From Mesostigma viride (lineage: Eukaryota > Streptophyta > Mesostigmatophyceae > Mesostigmatales > Mesostigmataceae), in the NCBI GenBank assembly GCA_009746045.1, contig RPFO01000995.1, forward strand, positions 1 to 32,500: DNA of 32,500 nucleotides. The letters run 5' to 3'. Positions 10,168 to 20,868 of the stretch are shown one piece after another. A model generated the notes under the pieces. That model saw nothing but the letters and a program-made list of their open reading frames with translations. It was not told the DNA's origin and ran no database searches. Each line of letters opens with the position of its first letter. Position 1 is the first letter of the stretch. The position numbers were made by a program, and so were the translations under genes.

Positions 10168-10899
10168 CAAGTTGGGGGCCCCTGCGGGGCCCAGACTTTT
10201 TGGCGCCTGAGCGGGCGATTGGCGCGTACACCCGCGGGATGCGTCCTCGGGAACGCCGGCGCCACGCGGGGTGCGCAGTGCGAAGGGGCAGTGGCCGAGG
10301 GCGCCGAGGCGGGGGGCCAGCGGGAGCCCAAAAATTTCGGTTCCGTACGGCCGTTTTTGGGGCTGAGCCCCCTGCTTTTCACAGTTTCTAGCCGTTTTTT
10401 GCCACGCTCCCCGTCTGAACACGTTCAGTTGTGTCATCCCGCTAAAATTGGCACGAAAATTGCGTGGGAAGTAGGCCGAACCGAAAATTTAACCGACAAA
10501 CCGTTCAAAATAGGGTTCGAACTAAATTTTCCGCACACTTCTCGTTCAGTCTGAACAGTCGAAATTTCCCGTTCAGTCTGAACCCTTAGTATTTCTAGTA
10601 TTTTGTTTGGAGAGAGATCCTTCGTGTATAAACTCTTCCTCCCAGCCGTATATGCCCCCCGGCATTTCTTGCGCATTTTGCTGAATTCAGCTTCTGTTCA
10701 GAATAGGTAAGACTCGATCTTAGGAGGGTGTGACGGCGTTCAGACTAGCGGTTACGGGCCGTTACTCGCGGCTCCGCAGGATTTCAGGATTTGCCCTCGT
10801 TCGTGGGGGTGCGATCAGGCCGTACGGTACGGCGCCCGCGGCGATGTCAGGATGTTCGGGTTTCTCCCTTGCGCAACACGATCGTAGTTAAGTAGTTGA
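10168..10899. repeat. A unit, class b with six-G run (732 bp)
   Basis: A third copy of the six-G class b variant, again preceded by a TTC-loop unit. Confidence 0.9.
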
Positions 10900-11620
10900 C
10901 AAGTTGGGGGCCCCTTCGGGGCCCAGACTTTTTGGCGCCTGAGCGGGCGATTGGCGCGTACACCCGCGGGGTGCGTCCTCGGGAACGCCGGCGCCACGCG
11001 GGGTGCGCAGTGCGAAGGGGCAGTGGCCAAGGGCGCCGAGGCGGGGGGGCCAGCGGGAGCCCAAAAATTTCGGCTTCGTACGGCCGTTTTTTAGGCGGAG
11101 CCTCCTGCTTTTCACAGTTTCGAGCCGTTTTTTTCCCACGCTCGCCGTCTGAACACGTTCAGGTCAGTAATCTCGCTAAAATTGGCACGGAAATGGCGTG
11201 GGAAGTAGGCCGAACCGAAAATTGAACCAAAAACCCGTTCAGAAAAGTGTTCGAACTCAATTTTCGTTCAGTCTGAACACTCAAAATTTCCCGTTCAGTC
11301 TGAACACTTAGTAAATGTAGTAGGATGTTTGGAGAGAGATCCTTCCCGTAGTAACAAGTTAATCAGCCGTATATGCCCCACGGCATTTCTCGCGCATTTT
11401 GCTGAATTCAGTTTCTGTTCAGAACACATCAGACTCGATCTTACGAGGGTGTGACGGCGTTCAGGCCGGCGGTTACGGGACGTAACTCGCGGCTCCGCAG
11501 GATTTCAGGGATGGCCTTCGATCGTGGGGGTGCGATCAGGCCGTACGGTACGGCGCCCGCGGCGGTGTCAGGATGTTCGGGGTTCTCCCTTGCGCAACAC
11601 GATCGTAGTTAAGTAGTTGA
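10900..11620. repeat. A unit, class a (721 bp)
   Basis: A near copy of the unit at 835, including AAGGGCGCC and the GTAACAAGTTAATC spacer. Confidence 0.9.
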
Positions 11621-12100
11621 CAAGTTGGGGGCCCCTTCGGGGCCCAGACTTTTTGGCGCCTGAGCGGGCGATTGGCGCGTACACCCGCGGGGTGCGTCCT
11701 CGGGAACGCCGGCGCCACGCGGGGTGCGCAGTGCGAAGGGGCAGTGGCCGAGGGCGCCGAGGCGGGGGGGCCAGCGGGAGCCCAAAAATTTCGGTTCCGT
11801 ACGGCCGTTTTTTGTGCGGAGCCCCCTGCTTTTCCCAGATTCGAGCCGTTTCCTGGCACGCTCCCCGTCTGAACACGTTCAGGTCAGTCATCTCGCAAAA
11901 ATTGGCACGGAAATTGCGTGGGAAGTAGGCCGAACCGAAAATTTAACAAAGATTCCGTTCAGAAAGGTGTTCGAACTCAATTTTCGTTCAGTCTGAACAC
12001 TCGAAATTTCCCGTTCCGTCTGAACCCTTAGTAAATCAAGTAGGATGTTTTGGAGATTTAGATTCGGCAAACAACATCCCCCCCAGCCGTATATGCCCCC
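11621..12100. repeat. Truncated A unit (480 bp)
   Basis: The unit follows the satellite up to TATATGCCCCC (about 12090-12100). The next unit begins immediately with its CAAG and hairpin, so about 250 bp of the tail are missing. The GATTTAGATTCGGCAAAC tail is otherwise seen only at 17305-17335, which indicates a fifth, rare class. Confidence 0.9.
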
Positions 12101-12830
12101 CAAGTTGGGGGCCCCTGCGGGGCCCGGACTTTTTGGCGCCTGAGCGGGCGATTGGCGCGTACACCCGCGGGGTGCGTCCTCGGGAACGCCGGCGCCACGC
12201 GGGGTGCGCAGTGCGAAGGGGCAGTGGCCGAGGGCGCCGAGGCGGGGGGCCAGCGGGAGCCCGAAATTTCGGTTACGTACGGCCGTTTTTTGGGCTGAGC
12301 CCCCTGCTTTTCAAAGTTTCCAGCCGTTGATTGCAACGCTCCTCGTCTGAACACGTTCAGTTCAGTCATCTCGCAAAAATTGGCACGGAAATTGCATGGG
12401 AAGTAGGCCGAACCGAAAATCTAACCCGCAAACCGTTCAAACTAGGGTTCGAACTAAATTTTCTGCACATTTCCCGTTCATTCTTAACAGTCGACATTTC
12501 CCGTTCAGTCTGAACACTTAGTAAATGTAGTAGGATGTTTGGAGAGAGATCCTTCCCGTAGTAACAAGTTAATCAGCCGTATATGCCCCACGGCATTTCT
12601 CGCGCATTTTGCTGAATTCAGTTTCTGTTCAGAACACATCAGACTCGATCTTACGAGGGTGTGACGGTGTTCAGGCCGGCGGTTACGGGACGTAACTCGC
12701 GGCTCCGCAGGATTTCAGGGATGGCCTTCGATCGTGGGGGTGCGATCAGGCCGTACGGTACGGCGCCCGCGGCGGTGTCAGGATGTTCGGGGTTCTCCCT
12801 TGCGCAACACGATCGTAGTTAAGTAGTTGA
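12101..12830. repeat. A unit, diverged (730 bp)
   Basis: Loop TGC, with the inner dyad reduced to GGGCT-G-AGCCC. The first GTTCAG dyad is decayed to GTTCATTCTTAAC, and the tail is class a. Confidence 0.88.
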
Positions 12831-13110
12831 CAAGTTGGGGGCCCCTTCGGGGCCCGGACTTTTTGGCGCCTGAGCGGGCGATTGGCGCGTACACCCGCGG
12901 GGTGCGTCCTCGGGAACGCCGGCGCCACGCGGGGCGCGCAGCGCGAAGGGGCAGTGGCCGAAGGCGCCGAGGCGGGGGGGCCAGCGGGAGCCATAAAATT
13001 TCGGCTTCGTACGGCCCGTCCGCAGGCGGAGCCCCCTGCTTTTCCCAGCTTCGAGCCGTTTCCTGGCACGCGCCCCGTCTGAACACGTTCAGGCAAGTCA
13101 TCTCGCTAAA
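12831..13110. repeat. 5' part of an A unit cut by island 1 (280 bp)
   Basis: The first 280 bp of a TTC-loop unit with an unusual TCCGC-AG-GCGGA dyad, ending at CTCGCTAAA. From 13111 the sequence is the island. The same cut point is found at 17875. Confidence 0.88.
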
Positions 13111-13980
13111 GGTCCACCGGGACGAAATAATTACGTACATGCAAATTCGAGGGTATGGCGGTGCAGAAAACTGATTGGTGTAGGAGCATCGATGCATGGA
13201 TTCGTTCCAAATATTGTAGGCATTTTTTATGAGTTATGGCTGGGATGAGTAGGTCATCCAGCAACATCTGGGTGTAGTTCGTGGCATGTTTCCCTACCCT
13301 TTTGGGAATGCCCTTGGGGCCAGGCCAGGTCAGAATATGCCGCCCTGGCCGGCCAAGCCGCTGGGGGCCTGACAGACCATATACAAGTCCCTATATGAGT
13401 GTGCTTTGGTCCCAGTATGGACACTAAACGGTTTTAGGTTAGTTTGTGGACATTACCATGCAAGGTGCAACTGGCTCCTATTGTTAGGCGCGAGTTGGAC
13501 ACGATTTGAGGGCTAAAAGCTAAAACTGTTTGCTGACACTGCTAGCCCGCAACACACGTAGCGTAGGTGTCACACTTCATGTAGTGTTAAAGTTGGGGCA
13601 TGATGCAGACAATGTTTGTTCCAACTCTGATTTATTATAATGAGTTGTCTTGAGCACTTCATAATGAGATTAGCACAGCTCATTTTAAGACACACCACCG
13701 CATCTTTATCAAACAATCCCATCCAATTCCCAACTTCACCATGGAATGGCCATCAAATGTTAGCATGTGCACGATCGCTCATGCCCACTTAAAAATCACC
13801 TTAAGAAAGAAAGTTATGTATTCGCTAACTTCTTTATAACCACCACCAGTATGGGGCAACCACAGGCCCTCACTGTGACCACTGTGACCACCGCAAGGGC
13901 ACGCCATCACATGCAGCCATAAATGTATCTAACGAAGCAAGGCCAGCTGGTATCCAGGCGGCATGTTGCCACCACACACG
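13111..13980. other. Island 5' segment, no gene recognised
   Basis: Ordinary-complexity sequence, paired with about 17876-18735. It contains a short tandem repeat of CACTGTGAC (about 13870-13892). Several frames stay open briefly on both strands but show no domain, and differences between the two copies include frame-breaking indels, so no coding call is made. Confidence 0.6.
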
Positions 13981-14018
13981 TCTCGGTTTCGGCGCGGTCA
14001 CCCATCTTCATGTCCCTG

Positions 14019-14158
14019 CAAATATGCACCCCATAACAACGTGTGACAACCCACAAGACCCCACGGTGCCCTTTTGCGGGATCGCAGGGCATGGCAGGGC
14101 ATGTGCGTGTGTACCACCCCTACCTGCCTGCCCAACGCCCCACTCCCCATGCCCCAAG
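14019..14158. repeat. Module head segment
   Basis: A segment starting AATATGCACCCCATAAC precedes the first minisatellite module. It recurs at 18774-18911 and, only in island 2, a second time at 19332-19430 directly after a (TGGC)n tract. Confidence 0.7.
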
Positions 14159-14335
14159 TTTCATGGCTCGTGCCCCAGGTCCCCTGCCCCGTCCCACCTG
14201 CCCACTGTGCCCGTGCTTGTGACTTGCCTCTGACCACATCACGTGCAGGTCCCTGAGAGCCTGCCCCATGCCCCAGTCCCCACGACCTGTGACTCGTAGC
14301 GTCAGAAAGGCTCCCCCTGCCCCCTGCCGCCTGGA

Positions 14336-14373
14336 CCCTGCCCCCCGCCCCCTCCCCCCTTCCCCCTGTCCCC
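14336..14373 (-). other. G-quadruplex-type block
   Basis: On the minus strand this is a series of five or more G runs of three to six, separated by one to three bases. Equivalents in copy 1 are at 14967-15003 and 15454-15491. Folding is predicted from the pattern only. Confidence 0.6.
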
Positions 14374-14448
14374 ACGCCCTCCTCCCTGTGGTGCCCCCGC
14401 TGGCTGGCTTCCCAATAATCACATCTCGTGCATGTGGCTGCCTTGCTT

Positions 14449-14705
<257 letters not shown>

Positions 14706-14966
14706 TTGACCCATGCCACATACCCCACGGCCCAAGCCTCGTGCCCCATGTCCCCTGCCACCCTGCCTGCCTACACATGCAAAGGAAAGTTTCATGGCTC
14801 GTGCCCCAGGTCCCTTGCCCCGTCCCACCTGCCCACTGTGCCCCTGCTTGTGACTTGCCTCTGACCACATCACGTGCAGGTGGCTGAGGGCCTGCCCCAT
14901 GCCCCAGTCCCCACGACCTGTGACTCATAGCTTCAGAAAGGCTTCCCCTGCCCCCTGCCGCCTGGA

Positions 14967-15003
14967 CCCTGCCCCCCGCCCCCTCCCCCTTCCCCCTGTC
15001 CCC
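14967..15003 (-). other. G-quadruplex-type block
   Basis: Same minus-strand G-run pattern as 14336-14373, in the second module. Confidence 0.6.
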
Positions 15004-15082
15004 ATGCCCTCCTCCCTGTGGTGCCCCCGCTGGCTGGCTTGCCAATAATCACATCTCGTGCATGTGGCTGCCTTGCTTGCTT

Positions 15083-15228
<146 letters not shown>

Positions 15229-15453
15229 CCATGCCACATACCCCACGCCCCAAGCCTCGTGCCCCATGTCCCCAAGTTTCATGGCTCGTGCCCCAGGTCC
15301 CCTGCCCCGTCCCACCTGCCCACTGTGCCCTTGCTTGTGTCTTGCCTCTGACCACATCACGTGCAGGTGGCTGAGGGCCTGCCCCATGCCCCAGTCCCCA
15401 TGACCTGTGACTCATAGCTTCAGAAAGGCTCCCCCTGCCCCCTGCCGCCTGGA

Positions 15454-15491
15454 CCCTGCCCCCCGCCCCCTCCCCCCTTCCCCCTGTCCCC
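15454..15491 (-). other. G-quadruplex-type block
   Basis: Same minus-strand G-run pattern as 14336-14373, in the third module. Confidence 0.6.
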
Positions 15492-15560
15492 ATACCCTCC
15501 TCTGTGGTGCCCCCGCTGGCTGGCTTGCCAATAATCACATCTCGTGCATGTGGCTGCCTT

Positions 15561-15612
<52 letters not shown>
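15561..15612. repeat. (TGGC)n microsatellite, 52 bp
   Basis: The shortest of the five tracts, in the third module. Confidence 0.93.
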
Positions 15613-15851
15613 CCTGACCCATGCCACATACCCCAAACCCCAAGCCTCGTGCCCCATGTCCCCTGCCAGCCTGCCTGTCTACACGTGCAAAGGAAACAAA
15701 CATGGCCCCGCTGGCACAATGCAAAGCACACCTGGTTGATCAGGTAGCGGGCACGCCAGTGTGCAAGCCAATGGGGCCTACGTTTGACAGCAAGTATGAT
15801 GAATCCATGTAGAAAAATATGGCACAACACATGGTTGCCCACCTGCACGTA

Positions 15852-16066
15852 CAGCCCAGTAAAAATTCACGTGCAGCAAACTGTCTACCCATGCGTGAAT
15901 TTGGCTTCAGCCCAGTAAAAATCTGCACAACACAAATATTGCACAGCCATTAGAGCAAGTCTAACTTTGGATATGCTGGATGGAAGCAATATAGCACAGC
16001 ATGACACACCCCTAGTTGCTCACCTTCACCCATATAGCCCAGTGAAAACCCACGTGCAAAGCAAGG
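15852..16066. repeat. Diverged local repeats (AGCCCAGTRAAAA)
   Basis: Three diverged copies of a short segment containing AGCCCAGTRAAAA occur near 15853, 15909 and 16036. The first and last are followed by CACGTGCA. Island 2 keeps only the first. The repeats lie in and next to the segment (15879-16107) that is missing from island 2. Confidence 0.55.
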
Positions 16067-16107
16067 CAGCTTATCACACGCAAAACCACCATCAACGTCA
16101 GGAAGCA
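15879..16107. other. 229-bp segment present only in island 1
   Basis: AGCA stands at both edges (15875-15878 and 16104-16107), and island 2 joins across at a single AGCA (about 20178). This fits a deletion in island 2 through short homology. Confidence 0.75.
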
Positions 16108-16158
16108 CAGCAGTCAACGGCTCCCAAAATCGGTGCATGAGAAATCATCCATGAGCAA

Positions 16159-16434
16159 TCATGGGCTTTCCCTGCCCAGTCTGTTCCAGAAGAAAGCAAC
16201 ACGGATAACGTGGCAATGACATTCCCAAGGAGAATGAAGAGGACGCACCCCACGGATACGACAATGGAAGACAGACTCTTCGTCCGGTATGTGCACGCTG
16301 CGACCAAGAAAATTCGTCTGGAAAAAAGGAAATTGCATAAGATTACGGTAAACGTAAATCACATTAGATAAAAGCAGATACATTGACCACATCTTTGACA
16401 CAAATCGCCATCGCCAGCGTTCGTCCCGTGCCAA
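16159..16434 (-). other. Open frame, 91 codons, unrecognised
   Basis: Minus-strand frame starting MARDERWRWRF. Its counterpart in island 2 (20186-20506) stays open for 106 codons. Of the four differences I checked, two are silent and two are conservative (Asn/His and Glu/Gln). I recognise no domain. It overlaps a plus-strand frame at 16216-16371, where the same four changes all alter the protein, so if either strand is coding the minus strand is slightly favoured. The evidence is thin. Confidence 0.2.
16216..16371 (+). other. Open frame, 51 codons, basic, unrecognised
   Basis: ATG-initiated frame (MTFPRRMKRTH...) rich in Lys and Arg, ending TAA. It is open in island 2 as well (20288-20443). 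All four differences between copies change an amino acid (Met/Val, Phe/Leu, Arg/Gly, Ile/Met), which is no sign of purifying selection. It may be a captured exon or chance. Confidence 0.15.
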
Positions 16435-16532
16435 GCCATCCAGCGCTCAATCGCAACTGTCTATGGTGACACCAGACATTCGTTTGCCCCATCCCACGTC
16501 TTCCATGAACAGCAAAACTGATTTTACAAGGC

Positions 16533-16724
16533 GTGAAATACGTAAAACTGAAAAATGACGACACTGAAACAAAACAATCTGATGACGACGTTCAATTTCC
16601 AGGTCGCTGGCTATTATACAGCAAATGCCATAGCGACACGGACCTCTCCCACGCAGGTTGCACGGGGTTGACGCCCCGCCAGCTCAGAAAGTTTCGTACG
16701 TACTCTTCCAATACAAAATTTTGA
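16533..16724 (+). other. Open frame, 63 codons, no ATG, unrecognised
   Basis: The frame opens without an ATG; a GTG stands at 16533. It is acidic at first (NDDTETKQSDDD) and ends at a TGA just before the TATA box. It is also open in island 2 (20598-20789), with two silent and five amino-acid-changing differences. It could be an exon fragment or chance. Confidence 0.15.
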
Positions 16725-16726
16725 TG

Positions 16727-16734
16727 TATAAAAG
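16727..16734 (+). promoter_or_regulatory. TATA box candidate, island 1
   Basis: TATAAAAG lies 77 bp before the ATG at 16804, a spacing that fits a start site about 30 bp downstream. The same box and spacing are present in island 2 (20792-20799). No other promoter element is recognised. Confidence 0.35.
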
Positions 16735-16803
16735 CCATGAATTCGCATTCCCCATCCCAATTTCACATGCTACGTCGCCCGCCATCGCCAGCCAGCAACA
16801 ACT

Positions 16804-16941
16804 ATGGTTGCTTCCGCAGCACGTCGCTTTGTTTCATTAACATTTTTTGCCGCTTTTGTTATTCACGTTCACTTTACCCATTGCCACTGCCCAGCCTGGT
16901 GCGTTCGACGCGACGCTCGCCCCGCCCTGCATGCGAACTAA
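16804..16941 (+). pseudogene. Frameshifted copy of the secretory-like frame
   Basis: It begins MVASAARRFVSLTFFA as in island 2 but lacks 10 bp (CCCGACCATG in the other copy). The reading frame therefore shifts and ends after 45 codons at TAA 16939-16941. The frame of the other copy continues here from TTG at 16847 and runs without a stop into satellite sequence, because the TAG of copy 2 is AAG here. Broken relative to island 2; function unknown. Confidence 0.3.
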
Positions 16942-17015
16942 AATTTGGTACGGTTCGACCGGTCCAACTTTCCCCGTTCAACCTGAACACTTCAAGTACG
17001 TATTCTTGTCAGGGT
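16935..17015. repeat. Diverged A-satellite remnant at island 1 edge
   Basis: CGAACTAAAATTTGG, then CCCCGTTCAACCTGAACACTT, follow the order of the A-unit segment CGAACTAAATTTT ... CCCGTTCAGTCTGAACCCTT with insertions and substitutions. The GTTCAG dyad is recognisable as GTTCAAcCTGAAC. This suggests older satellite at the island border. Confidence 0.5.
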
Positions 17016-17598
17016 CCGAGGCGGGGGGGCCAGCGGGAGCCCGAAAATTTCAGTTTCGTACGGCCGTTAGGCGGGCTGAGCCCCCTGCATTTCACAGTTT
17101 CGAGCCGTTTTTTCCCATGCTCCCCGTCTGAACACGTTCAGTTCACTCATCTCGCAAAAAATTGCACGGAAATTGCGTGGGAAGTAGGCCGAACCGAATA
17201 TTGAACAAAAAACCCGTTCAGAAATGTGTTCGAACTCAATTTTCGTTCAGTCTGAACACTCGAAATTTCCCGTTCAGTCTGAACCCTTAGTAAATCAAGT
17301 AGGATGTTTTGTAGATTTAGATTCGGCAAACAACATCCCCCCATCCGTATATGCCCCCCGGCATTTCTCGCGCATTTTGCTGAATTCGGTTTCTGTTCAG
17401 AACACCTCAGACTCGATCTTAGGAGGGTGTGACGGCGTTCAGGCCGGCGGTTACGGGCCGTAACTCGCGGCTCCGCAGGATTTCAGGATTTGCCCTCGAT
17501 CGTGGGGGTGCGATCAGGCCGTACGGTACGGCGCCCGCGGCGGTGTCAGGATGTTCGGGGTTCTCCCTTGCGCAACACGATCGTAGTTAAGTAGTTGA
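17016..17598. repeat. 3' part of an A unit after island 1 (583 bp)
   Basis: Satellite identity resumes at CCGAGGCGGGGGGG, near unit position 150, and continues to the unit end. The GATTTAGATTCGGCAAAC spacer matches the truncated unit at 11621. Confidence 0.88.
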
Positions 17599-17875
17599 CA
17601 AGTTGGGGGCCCCTTCGGGGCCCAGACTTTTTGGCGCCTGAGCGGGCGATTGGCGCGTACACCCGCGGGGTGCGTCCTCGGGAACGCCGGCGCCACGCGG
17701 GGCGCGCAGTGCGAAGGGGCAGTGGCCGAGGGCGCCGAGGCGGGGGGGCCAGCGGGAGCCCAAAAATTTCGGTTCGTACGGCCGTCCGCAGGCGGAGCCC
17801 CCTGCTTTTCCCAGCTTCGAGCCGTTTTTTGCCACGCCCCGTCTGAACACGTTCAGGTCAGTCATCTCGCTAAAA
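17599..17875. repeat. 5' part of an A unit cut by island 2 (277 bp)
   Basis: Carries the same TCCGC-AG-GCGGA dyad and the same end point, CTCGCTAAA, as 12831-13110. Confidence 0.88.
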
Positions 17876-18735
17876 GGTCCACTGGGACGAAATAATTACG
17901 TACATGCAAAGTCGAGGCTATGGCGGTGCAGAAAACTGATTGGTGTAGGAGCATCGATGCATGGATTCGTTCCAAATATTGTAGGCATTTTTTATGAGTT
18001 ATGGCTGGGACGAGTAGGTCATCAGCAACATCTGGGTGTAGTTCGTGGCATGTTTCTACCCTTTTGGGAATGCCCTTGGGGCCAGGCCAGGTCACAATAT
18101 GACGCCCTGGCGGCCAAGCCGCTGGGGGCCTGCCAGACCAAAGTCCCTATATGAGTGTGCTTTGGTCCCAGTATGGACACTAAACTGTTTTAGGTTAGTT
18201 TGTGGACATTACCATGCAAGGTGCAACTGGCTCCTATTGTTAGGCGCGAGTTGGACACGATTTGGGGCTAAAAGCTAAATTGTTTGCTGACACAGCTAGC
18301 CCGCAACACACGTAGCATAGGTGTCACACTTCATGTAGTGTTCAAGTTGGGGCATGATACAGACAATGTTTGTTCCAACTCTGATTTATTATAATGAGTT
18401 GTCTTGAGCACTTCATAATGAGATTAGCACAGCTCATTTTAAGACACACCACCGCATCTTTATCAAACAATCCCATCCAATTCCAACTTCACCATGGAAT
18501 GGCCATCAAATGTTAGCATGTGCACGATCGCTCATGCCCACTTCAAAATCATCTTAAGAAAGACAGTTTTGTATTCGCTAACTTCTTTATAACCACCACC
18601 AGTATGATGCAACCACAGGCCCTCACTGTGACCACTGTGACCACGGGAAGGGCACGCCATCACATGCAGCCATAAATGTATCTAACGAAGCAAGGCCAGC
18701 TGGTATCCAGGCGGCATGTTGCCACCACACACGTC
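17876..18735. other. Island 2 5' segment, no gene recognised
   Basis: Counterpart of 13111-13980. Differences from copy 1 include small losses such as CCTGGCGGCC for CCTGGCCGGCC. Frame-breaking changes make coding unlikely. Confidence 0.6.
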
Positions 18736-19160
18736 TCGGTTACGGCGCCGTCACCCATCTTCATGTCCCTGCAAATATGCACCCCATAACAACGTGTGAC
18801 AACCCACAAGACCCCACGGTGCCCTTTTGCGGGATCGCAGGGCATGGCAGGGCATGTGCGTGTGTACCACCCCTACCTGCCTGCCCAACGCCCCACTCCC
18901 CATGCCATAAGTTTCATGGCTCGTGCCCCAGGTCCCCTGCCCCGTCCCACCTGCCCACTGTGCCCCTGCTTGTGACTTGCCTCTGACCACATCACGTGCA
19001 GGTGGCTGAGGGCCTGCCCCATGCCCCAGTCCCCACGACCTGTGACTCATAGCTTCAGAAAGGCTCCCCCTGCCCCCTGCCGCCAGGACCCTGCCCTCCT
19101 CCCTGTGGTGCCCCCGCTGGCTGGCTTGCCAATAATCACATCTCGTGCATGTGGCTGCCT

Positions 19161-19330
<170 letters not shown>

Positions 19331-19604
19331 GAATATGCACCCCATAACAACATGTGACAACCCAGGGCAGGGCAGGGCAGGGCATGTGCGTATGTACCAC
19401 CCCTACCTGCCTGCCCAACGCCCCACTCCCCATGGCTCGTGCCCCAGGTCCCCTGCCCTGTCCCACCTGCCCACTGTGCCCCTGCTTGTGACTTGCCTCT
19501 GACCACATCACGTGCAGGTGGCTAAGGGCCTGCCCCATGCCCCAGTCCCCACGACCTGTGACTCATAGCTTCAGAAAGGCTCCCCCTGCCCCCTGCCGCC
19601 TGGA

Positions 19605-19641
19605 CCCTGCCCCCCGCCCCTCCCCCCCTCCCCCTGTCCCC
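19605..19641 (-). other. G-quadruplex-type block
   Basis: Minus-strand G runs as in island 1. This is the only well-preserved block in island 2. Confidence 0.6.
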
Positions 19642-19712
19642 ATGCCCTCCTCCCTGTGGTGCCCCCGCTGGCTGGCTTGCCAATAATCACATCTCGTGCA
19701 TGTGGCTGCCTT

Positions 19713-19868
<156 letters not shown>

Positions 19869-20013
19869 CCTAACCCATGCCACATACCCCACGCCCCAAG
19901 CCTCGTGCCCCATGTCCCCTGCCAGCCTGCCTGCCTACACAAGCAAAGCAAACAAACATGGCCCCGCTGGCACAATGCAAAGCACACCTGGTTGATCAGG
20001 TAGCGGGCACGCC

Positions 20014-20058
20014 TGCACAATGAGACATCAAAAATACACAGCCAGCAAAGTGAAATTC
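20014..20058. other. 45-bp segment present only in island 2
   Basis: Lies between GGGCACGCC and AGTGTGCAAGCC, which are adjacent in island 1 (about 15752). Confidence 0.7.
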
Positions 20059-20185
20059 AGTGTGCAAGCCAATGGGGCCTACGTTTGACAGCAAATATGA
20101 TGAATCCATGTAGAAAAATATGGCACAGCACATGGTTGCCCGCCTGCACGTATAGCCCAGTAAAAATTCACGTGCAGCACAGCAG

Positions 20186-20506
20186 TCAACGACTCCCAAA
20201 ATTGGTGCATGAGCAAGCATCCATGAGCAACCATGGGCTTTCCCTGCCCAGTCTGTTCCAGAAGAAAGCAACACGGATAACGTGGCAATGACATTCCCAA
20301 GGAGAATGAAGAGGACGCACCCCACGGATACGACAGTGGAAGACAGACTCTTGGTCCGGTATGTGCACGCTGCGACCAAGAAAATTCGTCTGGAAAAAGG
20401 GAAATTGCATAAGATGACGGTAAACGTAAATCACATTAGATAAAAGCAGATACATTGACCACATCTTTGACACAAATCGCCATCGCCAGCGTTCGTCCCG
20501 TGCCAA
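20186..20506 (-). other. Open frame, 106 codons, unrecognised
   Basis: Counterpart of 16159-16434, extended at its 3' end by 15 codons (WLLMDACSCTNFGSR) because copy 1 has a stop there. It has no recognisable domain and may be chance. Confidence 0.2.
20288..20443 (+). other. Open frame, 51 codons, unrecognised
   Basis: Counterpart of 16216-16371. It has the same length, with four amino-acid changes and no silent change. Confidence 0.15.
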
Positions 20507-20597
20507 GCAATCCAGCGCTCAATCCGAATTGTCTATGGTGACACCAGACATTCGTTTGCCACGTCTTCCATGAACAGCAAAACTGATTTTACAAGGC

Positions 20598-20789
20598 GTG
20601 AAATACGTAAAACTGAAGAATGACGACAATGAAACAAAACAATCTGATGACGACGTTCAATTTCCAGGTCGCTGGCTATTGTACAGCAAATGCCATAGCG
20701 ACACGAACCTCTCCCACGCAGGTAGCACGGGGTTGACGCCCCGCCAGCTCAGAAAGTTTCCTACGTACTCTTCCAATACAAACTTTTGA
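20598..20789 (+). other. Open frame, 63 codons, no ATG, unrecognised
   Basis: Counterpart of 16533-16724, open from a GTG and ending just before the TATA box. No domain is recognised. Confidence 0.15.
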
Positions 20790-20791
20790 TG

Positions 20792-20799
20792 TATAAAAG
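20792..20799 (+). promoter_or_regulatory. TATA box candidate, island 2
   Basis: TATAAAAG lies 77 bp before the ATG at 20869, unchanged from island 1. Confidence 0.35.
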
Positions 20800-20868
20800 C
20801 CATGAATTCGCATTCCCCATCCCGATTTCACATGCTACGTCGCCCGCCATCGCCAGCCAGCAACAACT

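Larger units (their letters stand above)
835..13110. repeat. Family A satellite array, left block
   Basis: About 18 head-to-tail units, all in the same orientation, start at 835, 1552, 2284, 2993, 3717, 4443, 5176, 5908, 6604, 7301, 8012, 8743, 9475, 10168, 10900, 11621, 12101 and 12831. Four main classes can be told apart. Class a has loop TTC, an AGGC-GGA-GCCT dyad and a GTAACAAGTTAATC spacer. Class b has loop TGC and GGGGCT-G-AGCCCC. Class c has loop TTC and a TTGC-TTCG-GCAA hairpin. Class d has loop TTC, two directly repeated GTTCAG dyads and no AGTATTTGTAGTAGG spacer. Classes are interleaved rather than grouped, as expected from repeated unequal exchange or gene conversion. The last unit is cut at 13110 by the island. 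Confidence 0.95.

Noticed and set aside
16737-17204. 155-codon frame starting at ATG 16737
   Set aside because: The ATG is only about 10 bp after the TATA box, so it would lie upstream of the expected start site. The frame runs into satellite and is not kept in island 2.
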